Counted from the stretch's first letter, positions 35,338 through 48,286 are shown. The stretch is 64,000 bases of DNA from Xestospongia bergquistia (GCA_963965975.1 OZ014411.1:24039249-24103248); one strand, 5' to 3'. Notes: generated by a model not told the origin, from the sequence alone. Translations and numbers: made by a program.

Positions 35338-37448
35338 CACAAGTATTAATCAATCTTTATTCTATTACTAATACTAGTAAGTGTTGTTACTTTGTAAGAA
35401 GACAACTTGGCTATATACAAATATGAGGCCATAGTCACTATCAGCCTGTTCTTTTAATCATACTTATAATCTCATGACAATCCTTTTTTGCTGTGACAGA
35501 AAAACTGATCTTTTTAGTTTTGGAACTTCCTTAAAAGCTGTAAACTTACTAAAATACAGAATTTGGATGCCATAATTTGTACAGAATATTTACATCAAAC
35601 ATTTCTCCTTTACAACCATTGAGTAGCATTGTTTCTTGGAAGGAGTAGCTCTAAGTCATGATATCTTTGACCTCTTTGAGCATACTAATTATCAGTCCAC
35701 TATCTCTTCTGTTCAAAATAGTTTTAAACAATGAATCCAATTCATATTACTATCATCTTTAAATAATGACTTCCATATGTTTGTTTAACTAGTTTGTAAA
35801 TTATTATTAATTTGAGGTAAAAACATATTTTTATAACAAAGTTATATTATATTAAAATTTGAAGAAAGCACACTTTTGACAATTTGTCTTCATAGTTTTG
35901 TCATCTTCTGTACTTGTACATAAACATGTATTATGTACATGTATTATTTATGTTTATTTTACTGTTTATTATTATTCAACTTTGTCAATATTGTTTCCAA
36001 TTGTCTCACAGAGGATGATTAAGAATGTATATAAACAGCAGTCTATTATACTAATGTACTTGGATATCTTTTACTGTTTATTACTCTTCTTTTATTTAGC
36101 CTTGTCAAAGACATTTAGCTAATCCACATAATAATTGTTTAAGATGTTATATGTATGGACATGGAAATAAAGTGAGTCATATAATATACATAGTTATTAT
36201 ATATATTGTATAATAAATGTATGGACTATATTATTGTGTATGAGAAATCTCTTTCAGAGACTTGTCCTGAAGTATGGTGTCAGTTTCATAACACCACAGT
36301 AAGGTCCATTAATAATATATAATATATATCTCTATATAAATGTATATACATGTATAAATTATGATATAGAGTGTTTTCAATAATATTAGTATAAGACTAA
36401 ATGGTGTTCCAATGACCTTTATTACAATACATGTAACTTATCTACATATGTAATGTATTATATTATTATATTATATTACAGAGTAGTGATAATAAACTTG
36501 TACATTTAAAAAATCAAAGACAAAACAAGACAATCTATTGTTTTAATTGTGCTGAAGCTGGTCACTTTGGACATGTAAGTAATATACATGTACATGTAAT
36601 ATAGACTTACATTAATACATGTACATGTACAGGTAGACTATACTTTAAGATGGAAGGTAAATTTACATTTTAACATATTCATACCATTATATACATGTAC
36701 ATGTACATATGTGTGTACATTTTAATATCTTTTATAGGAATGTTAAGAAAATAGACCTCGTGGTTATCCACTTCCTCTTTTTCCTTATATTGCACAATAT
36801 GATGACTCAGCATATCCTCAAAAGAGAAAGAACAGTGTGAATTTGTCCAGTCCTCATAAAAGACGATCATCATGTGTAGCCGTACTAACAACTGATAAAG
36901 AACATAGACAAAGATATAATAGTCAGAAAAATAGATTGTTGGAAAAAAGGACATCTGGGTCATCATCATCTTCAAGAAGATCATCATATGACAACTCTTC
37001 AAAATTAAAATCATTTGATGATGATCATGACAGAAGAATGTCTTTACCACAACAGTCCCTTTTGGGACCACGTCCAGATTTACCACCTGGTCGAAGTCAC
37101 TCTACACCTAATGGACCTCGTACTATTACAAGAACACACACACCTGGTAGAAGTTTATCATTTGAACATGTTAGGACATCTGAAGATATAGTGTATAGAC
37201 AACCACCACCTCATGGTGAGTGACAAGAACTTATGGAAATGAGAAGAGAAAGTTACCATCATCCCTAACATGAGACCCATTTCCCTCGTACTCCCCTCCA
37301 TGCTGCTCTTCCCCTTTCTCCTCCTTTTCCAAATGAAATGTCCACACCTCTTCCTTTATTTTCTCCCCCTCGTTTTTCTAGAGAAGACTGCCATTTTTTA
37401 GAAGAATGAGACGACATTCTAGTACACTCTACAGTGAAGACATTACTT
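35338..37448 (+). pseudogene. ZCCHC7 3' fragment, copy A
   Basis: It starts in the intron corresponding to about 23086 of the parent gene and carries exons 36100-36171 (CLRCYMYGHGNK), a broken WRQFH exon near 36263-36298, the last-knuckle exon from 36483 and the tail exon from 36739. Damage: about 50 bp including the acceptor and GTATG of the WRQFH exon are deleted; TCA to TAA-type damage right after the GAATGT of the last knuckle; TGA in the tail at about 37221; about 100 bp deleted near the end (37446). The first zinc knuckles are absent. It was carried along with the TRIM duplication and is not expected to make protein. Confidence 0.9.
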
Positions 37449-38801
37449 AAAATTATTACATTATTATTATTAATTATCATATAAAATTATTTATGTTACT
37501 TTTGTTACTGTTACATAATACAAGTATACATGTACAATGTATGTGGACACATTGTACATGTATAACAGGGATGATGGGACTTCTCTGTAAAGAGAGAGCA
37601 TACACAGACTAAGAACTTAATTAGCATAGTAGCAGTTAAATAATAACAGACGTCTTCTTGTCTGTTGAGGTCTAGTGTCAGATAATGTAGCCAATGGCTT
37701 TTCCTAATTATAAAGATAATATTATGAACTTTCATATACCAATATATAATAATTACGATAATGCAGATAAGTAATAATTCATTGTACACCACATTACGTA
37801 GGACTTGTTTTTTTCTACATAACTTAATTAGAATTCCAGATCCAATAATAATATTATAATATACTACTGTTGTCTGTGTTTCCATTTTGTATATATATCA
37901 TATCTACTTGTACTTGGAACATCACATGTTAGTCACTACAATCATAATAGAAACAAAAAAGGTTGATTTTAATATTAATATAAATGTTATAAGTAAATAA
38001 AAAGAGAATGAATATTGTGAAAATAGAAATTTATTTAGTTAATAAAATGATGATTGAACTGAGATATCTGGTGATACACTAAAGACTAATCCATTGATGA
38101 TGGTTGGGAACCAAATGTTTAAAAAAAAAGATCTATGTTTTGTAACATTTTAAACAGTAGTAGCGTTAGTTACAGAATTCACTTACATTGATGTATTTGG
38201 ATGATATGACCATCCATTAAAAGTGGAGATATTGTTAAGAACATGCATTAAGAACAATGACTCAAACTAAAGGTAAGTGTTTTTAATAACCTTTAAGATT
38301 GTTGTTATAACTTAGATTTAATGTACATGTGTAGTACTTAACAATGTCATTGCCTACATAACATTCTTTTATTATGTTGTACATGATACTATAAAGATCA
38401 CTCTACATTGTGAACAGACAGTAGTAAAATTAATGTTATACTCATAAAGACCTAGTAATTGTTACTATAGTATGTGTAGATGAGATATATACATATTAAT
38501 TAATTAGCTAGTGGATGATCAGAGGACTATACAAATTTTGATTACTACATGTAAATCTAATAATTATTCTACATGTTTTATGTTGTATACATGTCTGTTA
38601 ACAGTTCAATTTTACATGTATTGTACTAGGACTGTCAAATTGATTCTTTTTATCATATTAATGTACAGTAGTTAACATTACTCTCACTCTTTAAAGTCAT
38701 TAAAAGATTATTAATAGAAAAGAAAGTCAACAATAACAAAATAGATTAGTACAATGTTAGAAATTTCAACATAATTAAATGTAAGCAAAAATTGATCCCA
38801 G
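37449..38801. other. Tail-to-tail spacer, unit A
   Basis: Homologous to the other unit spacers. It holds no supported gene; the minus-strand frame at 37511-37885 is shared with the next unit, but it lies in 3' flanking sequence and lacks features. Confidence 0.65.
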
Positions 38802-40973
38802 TCAGTATTTTAACACTCTTGATCCATTCCATTCTGCTACATAGATATATCCTGCTTGATCAATGAAGACACCAAATGGATCATGATTATTACCAAATGA
38901 ATGAAGAAGAGTTTTGGTAATTCCATGAAACACAAGTATACCATTACCTTTGGTATCCATTATGTGGTTACTTACCACACAATCACCATTCCTCATAAAA
39001 GCAATTTCACCAACACTTTGTACAATACCACTACCATATTGTCCAATATAATGTCCAACAGAAGAAAATATTTCAATAATACCTCCATCTGTTCCAACAT
39101 AAACGTTACCAGTACTATCAGTTGATACACTATAAACTAAAGACTGACACTTCACCATTACTGATTTAACAAAAGATAAGTCAGATCGAAGTACTTGAAC
39201 ACATTTATTACTACAATCAGCTACATAAAGTAACCCATCTTTACCAAAGTGTAATCCTATTGGAAAAGCAAATTGTAGTTCACCAGATCCTCTCTCTCCC
39301 ACTGATGTAATAAACTTCCCATCTAAAGTAGCCTTTACTATCTTATTAGTACCAGCACTAGCTATATACATAATGTTATTAGCTTTATCCACAGCAATAC
39401 CTCTGGCACATTTTACATTTAGTTTATCAGCAGGAATAGTGTCAACTATCTTTCCTTTATCATTATAGACTACAATAGAGCCATCATTAAAAGTAATATA
39501 AATATTTCCTTCATCATCAACATAAAGATAGGCTGGGTTTGGTTTAGTAGGTACAGTTAGTATTGGTTCCTTTATTTTGCTATAGTCACGTACATTGATA
39601 CTATATGGACTGTCCTTGATATTGTCATTGTATAGCTGTACATGAAGTAAATAGCTACCTTCAGATGTGGGTGGGTCAACGATCAATTCATATCTTCCTT
39701 CTTCTTTATAGCGTACACTAACCTCACTGACATTTGATGATGACTTGTCAGTTAGCTTTGCACGTATGACATGTTCTTCTACTGTAACCTTCTTTCCTTT
39801 TTTATCACAAATCTCAAGAAGAAGAGAACATTTACCACTATTTGGTATACCAATTGGTCGTTTGGGATTGATATCTACTAGACTACAATCAAATGTTTCA
39901 GAAGAACAAGATGAAACTGAAGAAAGCTTTGTAATGGCTGATAGTACAGGCTTTGGATCTAATGTACAATAGATATCATCATTACTAACTGCTTCAAGTT
40001 TAGTTCCCTCCACTTCTTTCATTAATGAGCTCACCACTTCACTCAAGGTACATTTAATAGCTAGGAACTCTGTTGGAGAAAACTCTTGACTAGCTTCACT
40101 ACATGTACTCATAACACACTCAATGTTACTAACAAGTTCATTCAAACTCTCTAATTGAGTCTGTAAAGGACTACTTTTAGTTAAAGCAAATACATCAACC
40201 TCCTTTAGTAGCTCTTGTTGACGTTTCTCTAAGGCAACAATAATAGACTGGAATATATCATTAATGTGACTTTTAACAGCCTCTCTACAATTTGTAATAG
40301 ACAACATGACAGACTCTACCTTCTCTTTTGTCTGTGACACTGTGGAGTGTGCTTTCTTTAATGATGGAAGTGAATTAGTAATGTCAGCATTTTCTACTTT
40401 GATAGCTTCTTGTATACAACAATACTTGTGTTCTTTGTGTTCAAACATGTAACACTCATGACATATCAAACTACTACATGTAGTACAGTAGTACTCAAGG
40501 ACTTTACCAGGATGATCAGCACAGTAAACTAGTGAAGATGTTAATGATGTTGATATGTTTGTTAGAGCTTCCACTTTGTGATCACGAAGAATGCGCATGT
40601 TTTTATGAGACTTAATACAAAGTGAACAAAGACCAGCATCACATTGATGACAGTATGCTTCAGTCTGATCTTTACTATCACAACTACCACATGATTGATC
40701 AGATTGAATCTTAGCTAAACGATGCGCAATGGCTGCTTCGTTCTCGAGTCGTACGTGTCGAGGTAAACGATGTGGGGGATGTGGACTGACCTTGTGACAA
40801 GTGGGACAAGTAGTTTTGTCTTCATTTTGTTTAACGACAGAGTCTAAACATGATTTACAGAACGTATGAAGACAATGGAGAAGACGAGGATCACGATAAT
40901 AACCACCACAAAGTTTACAGTTAGTGGAAATACTAGAGGGAACAGGAGCAGCAGGAATACCACTAGTAGCCAT
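38802..40973 (-). CDS. TRIM-NHL protein copy 2
   Basis: Intact single exon, 723 aa from the conserved ATG at 40973. In-frame codons upstream (GTG GCT CAG) are open but lack an ATG. All domains of copy 1 are present and in order: RING (CKLC...CPTC), two B-boxes (CGSC...; VYCADH...CHEC), coiled coil, filamin-like domain and NHL propeller ending VAEWNGSRVLKY. It differs from copy 1 by scattered substitutions and two small insertions in the coiled-coil/filamin region (SSCSSETFDC; KKVTVEEHVIRAK). The RING/B-box part is nearly identical to copy 1, whereas NHL loops differ (DCSNKC against DNRNKR; IMDTKGNG against ISRTKFNG). Likely an E3 ubiquitin ligase with a changed recognition surface. It is convergent with ZCCHC7 copy A. 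Confidence 0.93.
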   Translation of the reverse strand: MATSGIPAAPVPSSISTNCKLCGGYYRDPRLLHCLHTFCKSCLDSVVKQNEDKTTCPTCHKVSPHPPHRLPRHVRLENEAAIAHRLAKIQSDQSCGSCDSKDQTEAYCHQCDAGLCSLCIKSHKNMRILRDHKVEALTNISTSLTSSLVYCADHPGKVLEYYCTTCSSLICHECYMFEHKEHKYCCIQEAIKVENADITNSLPSLKKAHSTVSQTKEKVESVMLSITNCREAVKSHINDIFQSIIVALEKRQQELLKEVDVFALTKSSPLQTQLESLNELVSNIECVMSTCSEASQEFSPTEFLAIKCTLSEVVSSLMKEVEGTKLEAVSNDDIYCTLDPKPVLSAITKLSSVSSCSSETFDCSLVDINPKRPIGIPNSGKCSLLLEICDKKGKKVTVEEHVIRAKLTDKSSSNVSEVSVRYKEEGRYELIVDPPTSEGSYLLHVQLYNDNIKDSPYSINVRDYSKIKEPILTVPTKPNPAYLYVDDEGNIYITFNDGSIVVYNDKGKIVDTIPADKLNVKCARGIAVDKANNIMYIASAGTNKIVKATLDGKFITSVGERGSGELQFAFPIGLHFGKDGLLYVADCSNKCVQVLRSDLSFVKSVMVKCQSLVYSVSTDSTGNVYVGTDGGIIEIFSSVGHYIGQYGSGIVQSVGEIAFMRNGDCVVSNHIMDTKGNGILVFHGITKTLLHSFGNNHDPFGVFIDQAGYIYVAEWNGSRVLKY

Positions 40974-41024
40974 CTTAGCAGCGAACTGAGCCACACCTTC
41001 AAGTATGTTGCCAACAGCAGCAAA

Positions 41025-41039
41025 GTTCTATTTAAAGCT
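41025..41039 (-). promoter_or_regulatory. TATA-like element of TRIM copy 2
   Basis: The CTTTAAATAGAAC core, read on the minus strand, lies about 55 bp before the ATG. It is conserved in position with the other copies. Confidence 0.45.
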
Positions 41040-41236
41040 CACCAACAAATTTGGCGTGAATTGCTTATTTATACTGGAAGAACTGACAAAAGTGAACTAG
41101 AATCTGACTGGCTCTTGGTATTACATCCAGAAGAGAGTACATATGTCATCTTCTCACATCTTTATTGTAATAATGCTTCTATAACTGTCTATAAGGTATC
41201 AGTTGATCATTACTAAAAACTAGAGTGTACTACTAG

Positions 41237-41846
41237 CAGACATGGGGCAAGCACTTGAGTGCTTGTGCTTGAAAGCACTTTAAGCACATTTTTTGGAGTG
41301 CTTGGAGGTGCTTTCAAGCATTTATTATATATAAGCATTTATGCTTGTGCTTGTGCTTAAGCACTTTATAGCATTAGTGCTTTAAAGCACTTTTAAGCAC
41401 AAAGGCTGCAAGTTCTTTGTGCACTTAGCACATCTATTAATACTCTTTTGCTATCAGTCTGTTTATCCATCATTAGCAAATATAACTACAACTGTGTTGG
41501 GAGTTCCTGTATTTTTTTATGTAGTAGAGCAGCTGTTTAGTGTGGCAAGCAAGATCTTTAGGCCAGAGAGATGCCGACTGGTAGATACTATATTCTATAA
41601 CTAATGTTTATACGATCTAACAAGAAGTATTTTAAAAGTTGACTTAGATAAAAGAATTGTTTATTTGAAGGACATTTTTTGTCAAAAATGCTTGTGCTTG
41701 TGCTTCAAGCATTTTTTAAGTGCTTGAATTTGTGCTTCAAGCACTTATTTTTTAGAAGCATAAATGCTTGTGCTTGTGCTTAAGCTCTTTTATGAATGCT
41801 TGAAGTTGTGCTTCAAGCACTTCAGTAAATGCTTGCCCCATGTATG
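41237..41846 (+). mobile_element. hAT-family transposon relic, 610 bp, with 8-bp target duplication
   Basis: The ends are CAGACATGGGGCAAGCA (41237) and the reverse complement of CATACATGGGGCAAGCA (ending 41846), a 17-bp terminal inverted repeat with one mismatch. It is flanked by perfect 8-bp duplications ACTACTAG (41229-41236 and 41847-41854), the size typical of hAT elements. Both sub-terminal regions are packed with GTGCTT/AAGCAC words, as in hAT transposase-binding ends. A short plus-strand frame (41419-41604) encodes YPSLANITTTVLGVP and EQLFSVASKIF-PER, matching the hAT C-terminal dimerisation domain. The catalytic core is missing, so it cannot move by itself. The matching place in the next unit (48157-48164, ACTACTGG) is empty. 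Confidence 0.92.
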
Positions 41847-41970
41847 ACTACTAGTAGTAGTAGTATAGTCATATTGATGACTAACAAGTAGGAGAATAAC
41901 AGGTAACAGAGTCAGGTATGTCTGTTAATATTATTATCACATAACTTTATTATATTATATTAGATTCCAA

Positions 41971-42080
41971 TCAGTATTTTAACACTTTTGATCCACCCCA
42001 TTCTGGTACATAGATATATCCTGCTTGATCTTTGAAGACACCAACAGTATAGCGAGTATTACCAAAAGAGAGGAGAAGAC
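41971..42080 (-). pseudogene. NHL tail fragment at unit junction
   Basis: Stop codon and last ~35 codons of an NHL propeller (YIYVPEWGGSKVLKY-like end), cut off in the preceding strand where ZCCHC7 intron sequence begins (TTTTTTCACAAGTATTAATC). It marks the tandem-duplication breakpoint. Confidence 0.8.
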
Positions 42081-44373
42081 TTTTTTCACAAGTATTAATC
42101 AATCTTTATTCTATTACTAATACTAGTAAGTATTGTTACTTTGTAAGAAGACATTTTGGCCACAAATATGAGGCCATATTCACTATCAGCCTATACTTTT
42201 AATCACACCTAATGTACTTATAATCTCATGACAATCCTTTTTTGCTGTGACAGAAAAACTGATCTTTTTAGTTTTAGAACTTCCTTAAAAGCTGTAAACT
42301 TACTAAAATACAGTATTTGGATGCCATAATTTGTACAGAATATTTACATCAAACATTTCTCCTTTACAACCATTGAGTAGCATTGTTTCTTGGAAGGAGT
42401 AGCTCTAAGTCATGATATCTTTGACCTCTTTGAGCATACTAATTATCAGTCCACTATCTCTTCTGTTCAAAATAGTTTTAAACAATGAATCCAAATTCAT
42501 ATTACTATCATCTTTAAATAATGACTTCCGTATGTTTCTTTAACTAGTTTGTAAATTATTATTAATTTGAGGTAAAAATGAATTTTTATAACAAAGTTAT
42601 ATTATATTAAAATTTGAAGAAAAGAAAGCACATTTTTAACAATTTGTCTTCATAGTTTTGTCATCTTCTGTACTTGTACATAAACATGTATTATGTACAT
42701 GTATTATTTGTGTTTATTTTACTGTTTATTATTATTCAACTTTGTCAATATTGTTTCTAATTGTCTCACAGAGGATGATTAAGAATTTATATAAACAGCA
42801 GTCTATTATACTAATGTACTTGTATAATTTATATATCTTTTACTGTTTATTATTCTTCCTTTATTTTTTCCCTGTCAAAGTCATTTAGCTAATCCACACA
42901 ATAATTGTTTAAGATGTTATATGTATGGATATGGAGAGGAAGTGAGTCATATAATATACATAGTTATTATATACATTATATAATAAAGGTATGGATTGTA
43001 TTAATGTAATGTATGTCTGAGAAATCTCTTTTAGAGACTTGTCTTGTATAATGATTGATGGTCTGTCCTATTATAGGTATGTCCTGAAGTGTGGCATCAG
43101 TTTCATAACACCACAGTAAGGTCTATTAATAATACATATTATAATATATAATATGCATCTAATGTTATAACTGTATATAAATGTTTATACATGTATAAAT
43201 TATGATACAGAGTGTTATCAATAATGTTAGTATATAACTAAATAGTGTTCCAATTACCTTTATTGCATTACATGTAACTTATCTATATATATAATGTATT
43301 ATATTATTATATTATATTACAGGGTAGTGATAATAAACTTGTACATCTAAAAAATCAGAGACAAGACAAGACAATCTATTGTTTTAATTGTGCTGAGGCT
43401 GGTCATTTTGGACATGTGAGTAATATACATGTACATGTAATATAGACTTACATTAATACATGTACATGTACAGGTAGACTATAATTTAAGATGGAAGCTA
43501 AATTTACATTTTAACATATTCATACCATTATATACATGTACATGTACATATGTGTGTACACTTTAATAATATCTTTTATAGGAATGTTCAAAAAATAGTC
43601 CTCGTGGTTATCCACTTCCTCTTTTTCCTTATATTGCACGATATGATGACTCAGCATATCCTCAAAAGAGAAAGAACAGTGTGAACTTGTTCAGTCCTCA
43701 CAAAAGACGATCATCATGTGTAGCTGTATTAACAACTGATAAAGAACATAGACAAGAATATAGCAGTCAGAAAAATAGATTGTTGGAAAGAAAGGCATCT
43801 GGGTCATCATCATTTTCAAGAAGATCATCATATGACAACTCTTCAAAATTAAATTCATTTGCAATGATCATGACAGAAGAATGTCTTTACCACAACATTC
43901 CCTTTTGGGACCACATCCAGATTTACCACCTGGTCAAAGTCACTCTACACCTAATGGACCTCGTACTATTACAAGAACACACACACCTGGTAGAAGTTTA
44001 TCATTTGAACATGTTAGGACATCTGAAGATATAGTGTATAGACAACCACCACCTCGTGGTGAGCGACAAGAACTTATAGAAAGGAGAAGAGATAGTTACC
44101 ATCATCCCTAACATGAGACCCATTTCCCTCGTACTCCCCTCCATGCTGCTCTTCCCCTTTCTCCTCCTTTTCCAAATGATATGTCCACACCTCTTCCTTT
44201 ATTTTCTCCCCCTCGTTTTTCTAGAGAAGACTGCCATTTTTTAGAAGAATGAGACGACATTCTAGTACACTCTACAGTGAAGACATTGCTTACTCTTCGC
44301 TAAATCAAAGAAGTTATTATGACCACACCCACTATAGAGAAAAACATAACAGTAGTCATAGACTACATAAATA
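42081..44373 (+). pseudogene. ZCCHC7 3' fragment, copy B
   Basis: Same content as copy A but with different damage. The acceptor before the CLRCYMYG exon is lost (TTTAG became a T/C run at about 42870). That exon reads GYGEE instead of GHGEK, so the zinc-ligand His is replaced by Tyr. The WRQFH exon reads WHQFH (about 43078). The last-knuckle and tail exons are open from 43583 until a frameshift at about 43860, where GAT-GAT is altered after the LNSF codons, and a TAA occurs at about 44108. The end, including the final stop region, is preserved. Not expected to encode a functional knuckle series. Confidence 0.9.
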
Positions 44374-45735
44374 AAATTATTACATTATTATTATTAATTA
44401 TCATATAAAATTATTTATGTTACTTTGTTACTGTTACATAGTACAAGTATACATGTACAATGTATGTGGACACATTGTACATGTATAACAGGGATGATGG
44501 GACTTCTCTGTAAAGAGAGAGCATACACAGACTAAGAACTTAATTAGCATAGTAGCAGTTAAATAATAACAGACGTCTTCTTGTCTGTTGAGGTCTAGTG
44601 TCAGATAATGTAGCCAATGGCTTTTACTAATTATAAAGATAATATTATGAACTTTCATATACCAATATATAATAATTACAATAACGCAGATAAGTAATAA
44701 TTCATTGTACATCACATTATGTAGGACTTGTTTTTTTCTACATAACTTAATTAGAATTCCAGATCCAATAATAATATTATAATATACTACTGTTGTCTGT
44801 GTTTCCATTTTGTATATATATCATATCTACTTGTACTTGGAACATCACATGTTAGTCACTACAATCATAATAGAAACAAAAAAGGTTGATTTTAATATTA
44901 ATATAAATGTTATAAGTAAATAAAAAGAGAATGAATATTGTGAAAATAGAAATTTATTTAGTTAATAAAATGATGATTGAACTGAGATATCTGGTGATAC
45001 ACTAAAGACTAATCCATTGATGATGGTTGGGAACCAAATGTTTAAAAAAAGATGTATGTTTTGTAACATTTTAAACAGTAGTAGCATTAGTTACAGAATT
45101 CACTTACATTGATGTATTTGGATGATATGACCATCCATTAAAAGTGGAGATATTGTTAAGAACATGCATTAAGAACAATGACTCAAACTAAAGGTAAGTG
45201 TTTTTAATAACCTTTAAGATTGTTGTTATAACTTAGATTTAATGTACATGTGTAGTACTTAACAATGTCATTGCCTACATAACATTCTTTTATTATGTAG
45301 TACATGATACTATAAAGATCAATCTACATTGTGAACAGACAGTAGTAAAATTAATGTTATACTCATAAAGACCTAGTAATTGTTACTACAGTATGTGTAG
45401 ATGAGATATATATGAGAATGAGGAGGTAATGAGTAATTAGATAGTGGATGATCAGGGGACTATACAAATTTTGATTACTACATGTAAATCTAATAATTAT
45501 TCTACATGTTTTATGTTGTATATATGTCTATTAACAGTTCAATTTTACATGTATTGTACTAGGACTGTCAAATTGATTCTTTTTATCATATTAATGTACA
45601 GTAGTTAACATTACTCTCACTCTTTAAAGTCATTAAAAGATTATTAATAGAAAAGTAAGTCAACAATAACAAAATAGATTAGTACAATGTTAGAAATTTC
45701 AAACAAAATTAAATGTACGCAAAAATTAATCCCAG
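44374..45735. other. Tail-to-tail spacer, unit B
   Basis: Very similar to the unit A spacer (long identical stretches), indicating recent duplication or gene conversion. No supported gene. Confidence 0.65.
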
Positions 45736-47901
45736 TCAGTATTTTAACACTTTTGATCCACCATATTCTGCTACATAGATATATCCTGCTTGATCAATGA
45801 AGACACCAAGTGGATTTCGGTTATTACCAAATGAATGAAGAAGAGTCTTGGTAATTCCATGAAACACAAGAATACCATTATCTTTGATATCTAATATAAC
45901 ATTGCTAACCACACAATCACCATTCCTCATAAAAGCAATATCACCAACACATTGTACAATACCACTACTATATTGTCCAATATAATCTCCAACAGAAGAA
46001 AATATTTCAATAATACCTCCTGCTGTTCCAACATGAATATTACCAGTACTATCAGTTGATACACTGCATACATTAGACTGACACTTCACATTAATTGATC
46101 TAACAAAAGACAAGTCAGATTGAAGTACTTGAACACGCTTGTTGTTGGTATCAGCTACATAAAGTAATTCATCTTTACCAAAGTGTAAACCCATTGGAAA
46201 GTTAAATTGTAGTTCACCAGATCCGCTCTCTCCCACTGATGTGATAAACTTCCCATCTAAAGTAGCCTTTACTATCTTATTAGTACCACCACTAGCTATA
46301 TACATAATGTTATTAGCTTTATCCACAGCAATACCTCTGGCATATTTTACATTTAGTTTATCAGCAGGAATAGTACGTAATATCCCTTCATTATAAACTT
46401 CAATAGAGCCCTCATTAAAAGTAACATATATATTTCCTTCATCATTGACATAAAGATAGGCTGGGTTTGGATTAGTAAGTACAAATAGTATTGGTTCCTT
46501 TATTTTACTATAGTCACGTACATTGATACTATATGGACTGTCCTTGATATTGTCATTGTATAGCTGTACATGAAGTAAATAACTACCTTCAGAAGTGGGT
46601 GTGTCAATAATGATCAACTCATATCTTCCTTCTTCTTTATAGCGTACACTAACATCGCTGACATTTGATGATGACTTGTCAGTTAGCTTTGCACGTATGA
46701 CATGTTCTTCCACTGTAATCTTCTTTCCTGTTTTATCACAAATTTCAAGAACAAGAGAACATTTACCACTATTAGGTATACCAATTGGTTGTTTGGGATT
46801 GATATCTACTAGACTACAATCTAAAGGAAGAGGATGTGACGAAACTGAAGAAAGCTTTGTAATGGCTGATAGTACAGGCTTTGGATCTAATGTACAGTAG
46901 ATATTATCATTACTAACTGCTTCAAGTTTAGTTCCCTCCACTTCTTTCATTAATGAGCTCACCACTTCACTCAAGGTACATTTAATAGCTAGGAACTCTG
47001 TTGGAGAAAACTCTTGACTAGCTTCACTACATGTACTCATAACACACTCAATGTTACTAACAAGTTCATTCAAACTCTCTAATTGAGTCTGTAAAGGACT
47101 ACATTTAGTTAAAGTAAATACATCAACCTCCTTTAGTAGCTCTTGTTGACGTTTCTCTAAGGCAACAATAATAGACTGGAATATATCATTGATATGACTT
47201 TTAATAGTCTCTCTACGATTTGTAATAGACAAAATGACAGACTCTACCTTCTCTTTTGTCTGTGACACTGTGGAGTGTGTTTTCTTTAATGATGGAAGTG
47301 AATTAGTAATGTCAGCATTTTCTACTTTGATAGCTTCTTGTATACGACAATACTTGTGTTCTTTGTGTTCAAACATGTAACACTCATGACATATCAGACT
47401 ACTACATGTAGTACAATAGTACTTGAGAACTTCCTCAGGATGATCAGCACAGTAAACTAGTGAAGATGTTAATGATGTTTATATGTTTGTTAGAGCTTCC
47501 ACTTTGTGATCACGAAGAATACGCAAGCTTTTATGAGATTTAATACAAAGTGAACAAAGACTAGCATCACATTGATGACAGTATGCTTCAGCCTGATCTT
47601 TACTATCACAACTACCACAAGATTGATCAGATTGAATCTTAGCTAAACGACGCGCAATGGCTGCTTCCTTCTCGAGTCGTACGTGTCGAGGTAAACGATG
47701 TGGGGGATGTGGACTGATCTTGTGACAAGTGGGACAAGTAGTTTTGTCTTCATTTTGTTTAACGACAGAGTCTAAACATGATTTACAGAATGTATGAAGA
47801 CAATGGAGAAGACGAGGATCACGATAATAACCACCACAACGTTTACAGTTAGTGGAAATACTAGAGGGAACAGGAGCAGCAGGAATACCACTAGTAGCCA
47901 T
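45736..47901 (-). pseudogene. TRIM-NHL copy 3, disabled by one nonsense codon
   Basis: The frame is continuous from the conserved ATG at 47901 to the stop at 45736 (721 codons plus stop) except for one internal TAA at 47479-47481, where the other copies have TCA (KVEALTNI-S-TSLTSS). The 5' part therefore encodes only RING plus B-box 1 (140 aa). The downstream part stays open, and an internal ATG at 47376 (MFEHKEHKYC) could start a 546-aa product with half of B-box 2, the coiled coil, filamin and NHL regions. Everything else is well preserved, so the loss is recent, or it could be a sequencing or assembly error. RING ligand spacing is intact (CKRC instead of CKLC). Confidence 0.85.
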
Positions 47902-47952
47902 CTTAGCAGCGAACTGAGCCACACCTTCAAGTATGTTGCCAACAGCAGCAAA

Positions 47953-47967
47953 GTTCTATTTAAAGCT
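47953..47967 (-). promoter_or_regulatory. TATA-like element of TRIM copy 3
   Basis: Same CTTTAAATAGAAC core at the same distance from the ATG as in copy 2. The flanking 200 bp are nearly identical between the two units. Confidence 0.45.
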
Positions 47968-48286
47968 CACCAACAAATTTTGCGTGAATTGCTTATTTAT
48001 ACTGGAAGAACTGACAAAAAAGAACTAGAATCTGACTGGCTCTTGGTATCATGTCCAGAAGAGAGTACATATGTCATCTTCTTACATCTTTATTGTAATA
48101 ATACTTCTATAACTGTCTATAAGGTATCAGTTGATCATTACTAAAAACTAGAGTGTACTACTGGTAGTAGTAATAATAGTATAGTCATATTGATGACTAA
48201 CAAGTAGGAGAATAACAGGTAACAGAGTCAGGTATGTCTGTTAATATTATTATCACATTACTTTATTATATTATATTAGATTCCAA

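Noticed and set aside
37511..37885. Minus-strand 124-codon frame shared with 44434-44808
   Set aside because: It is conserved only because the spacers are recent duplicates, and in the third unit it is not maintained at comparable length. Composition is not protein-like.
40866..41216. Plus-strand 116-codon frame (also 47794)
   Set aside because: It overlaps the TRIM start and promoter in antisense; retained by duplication.
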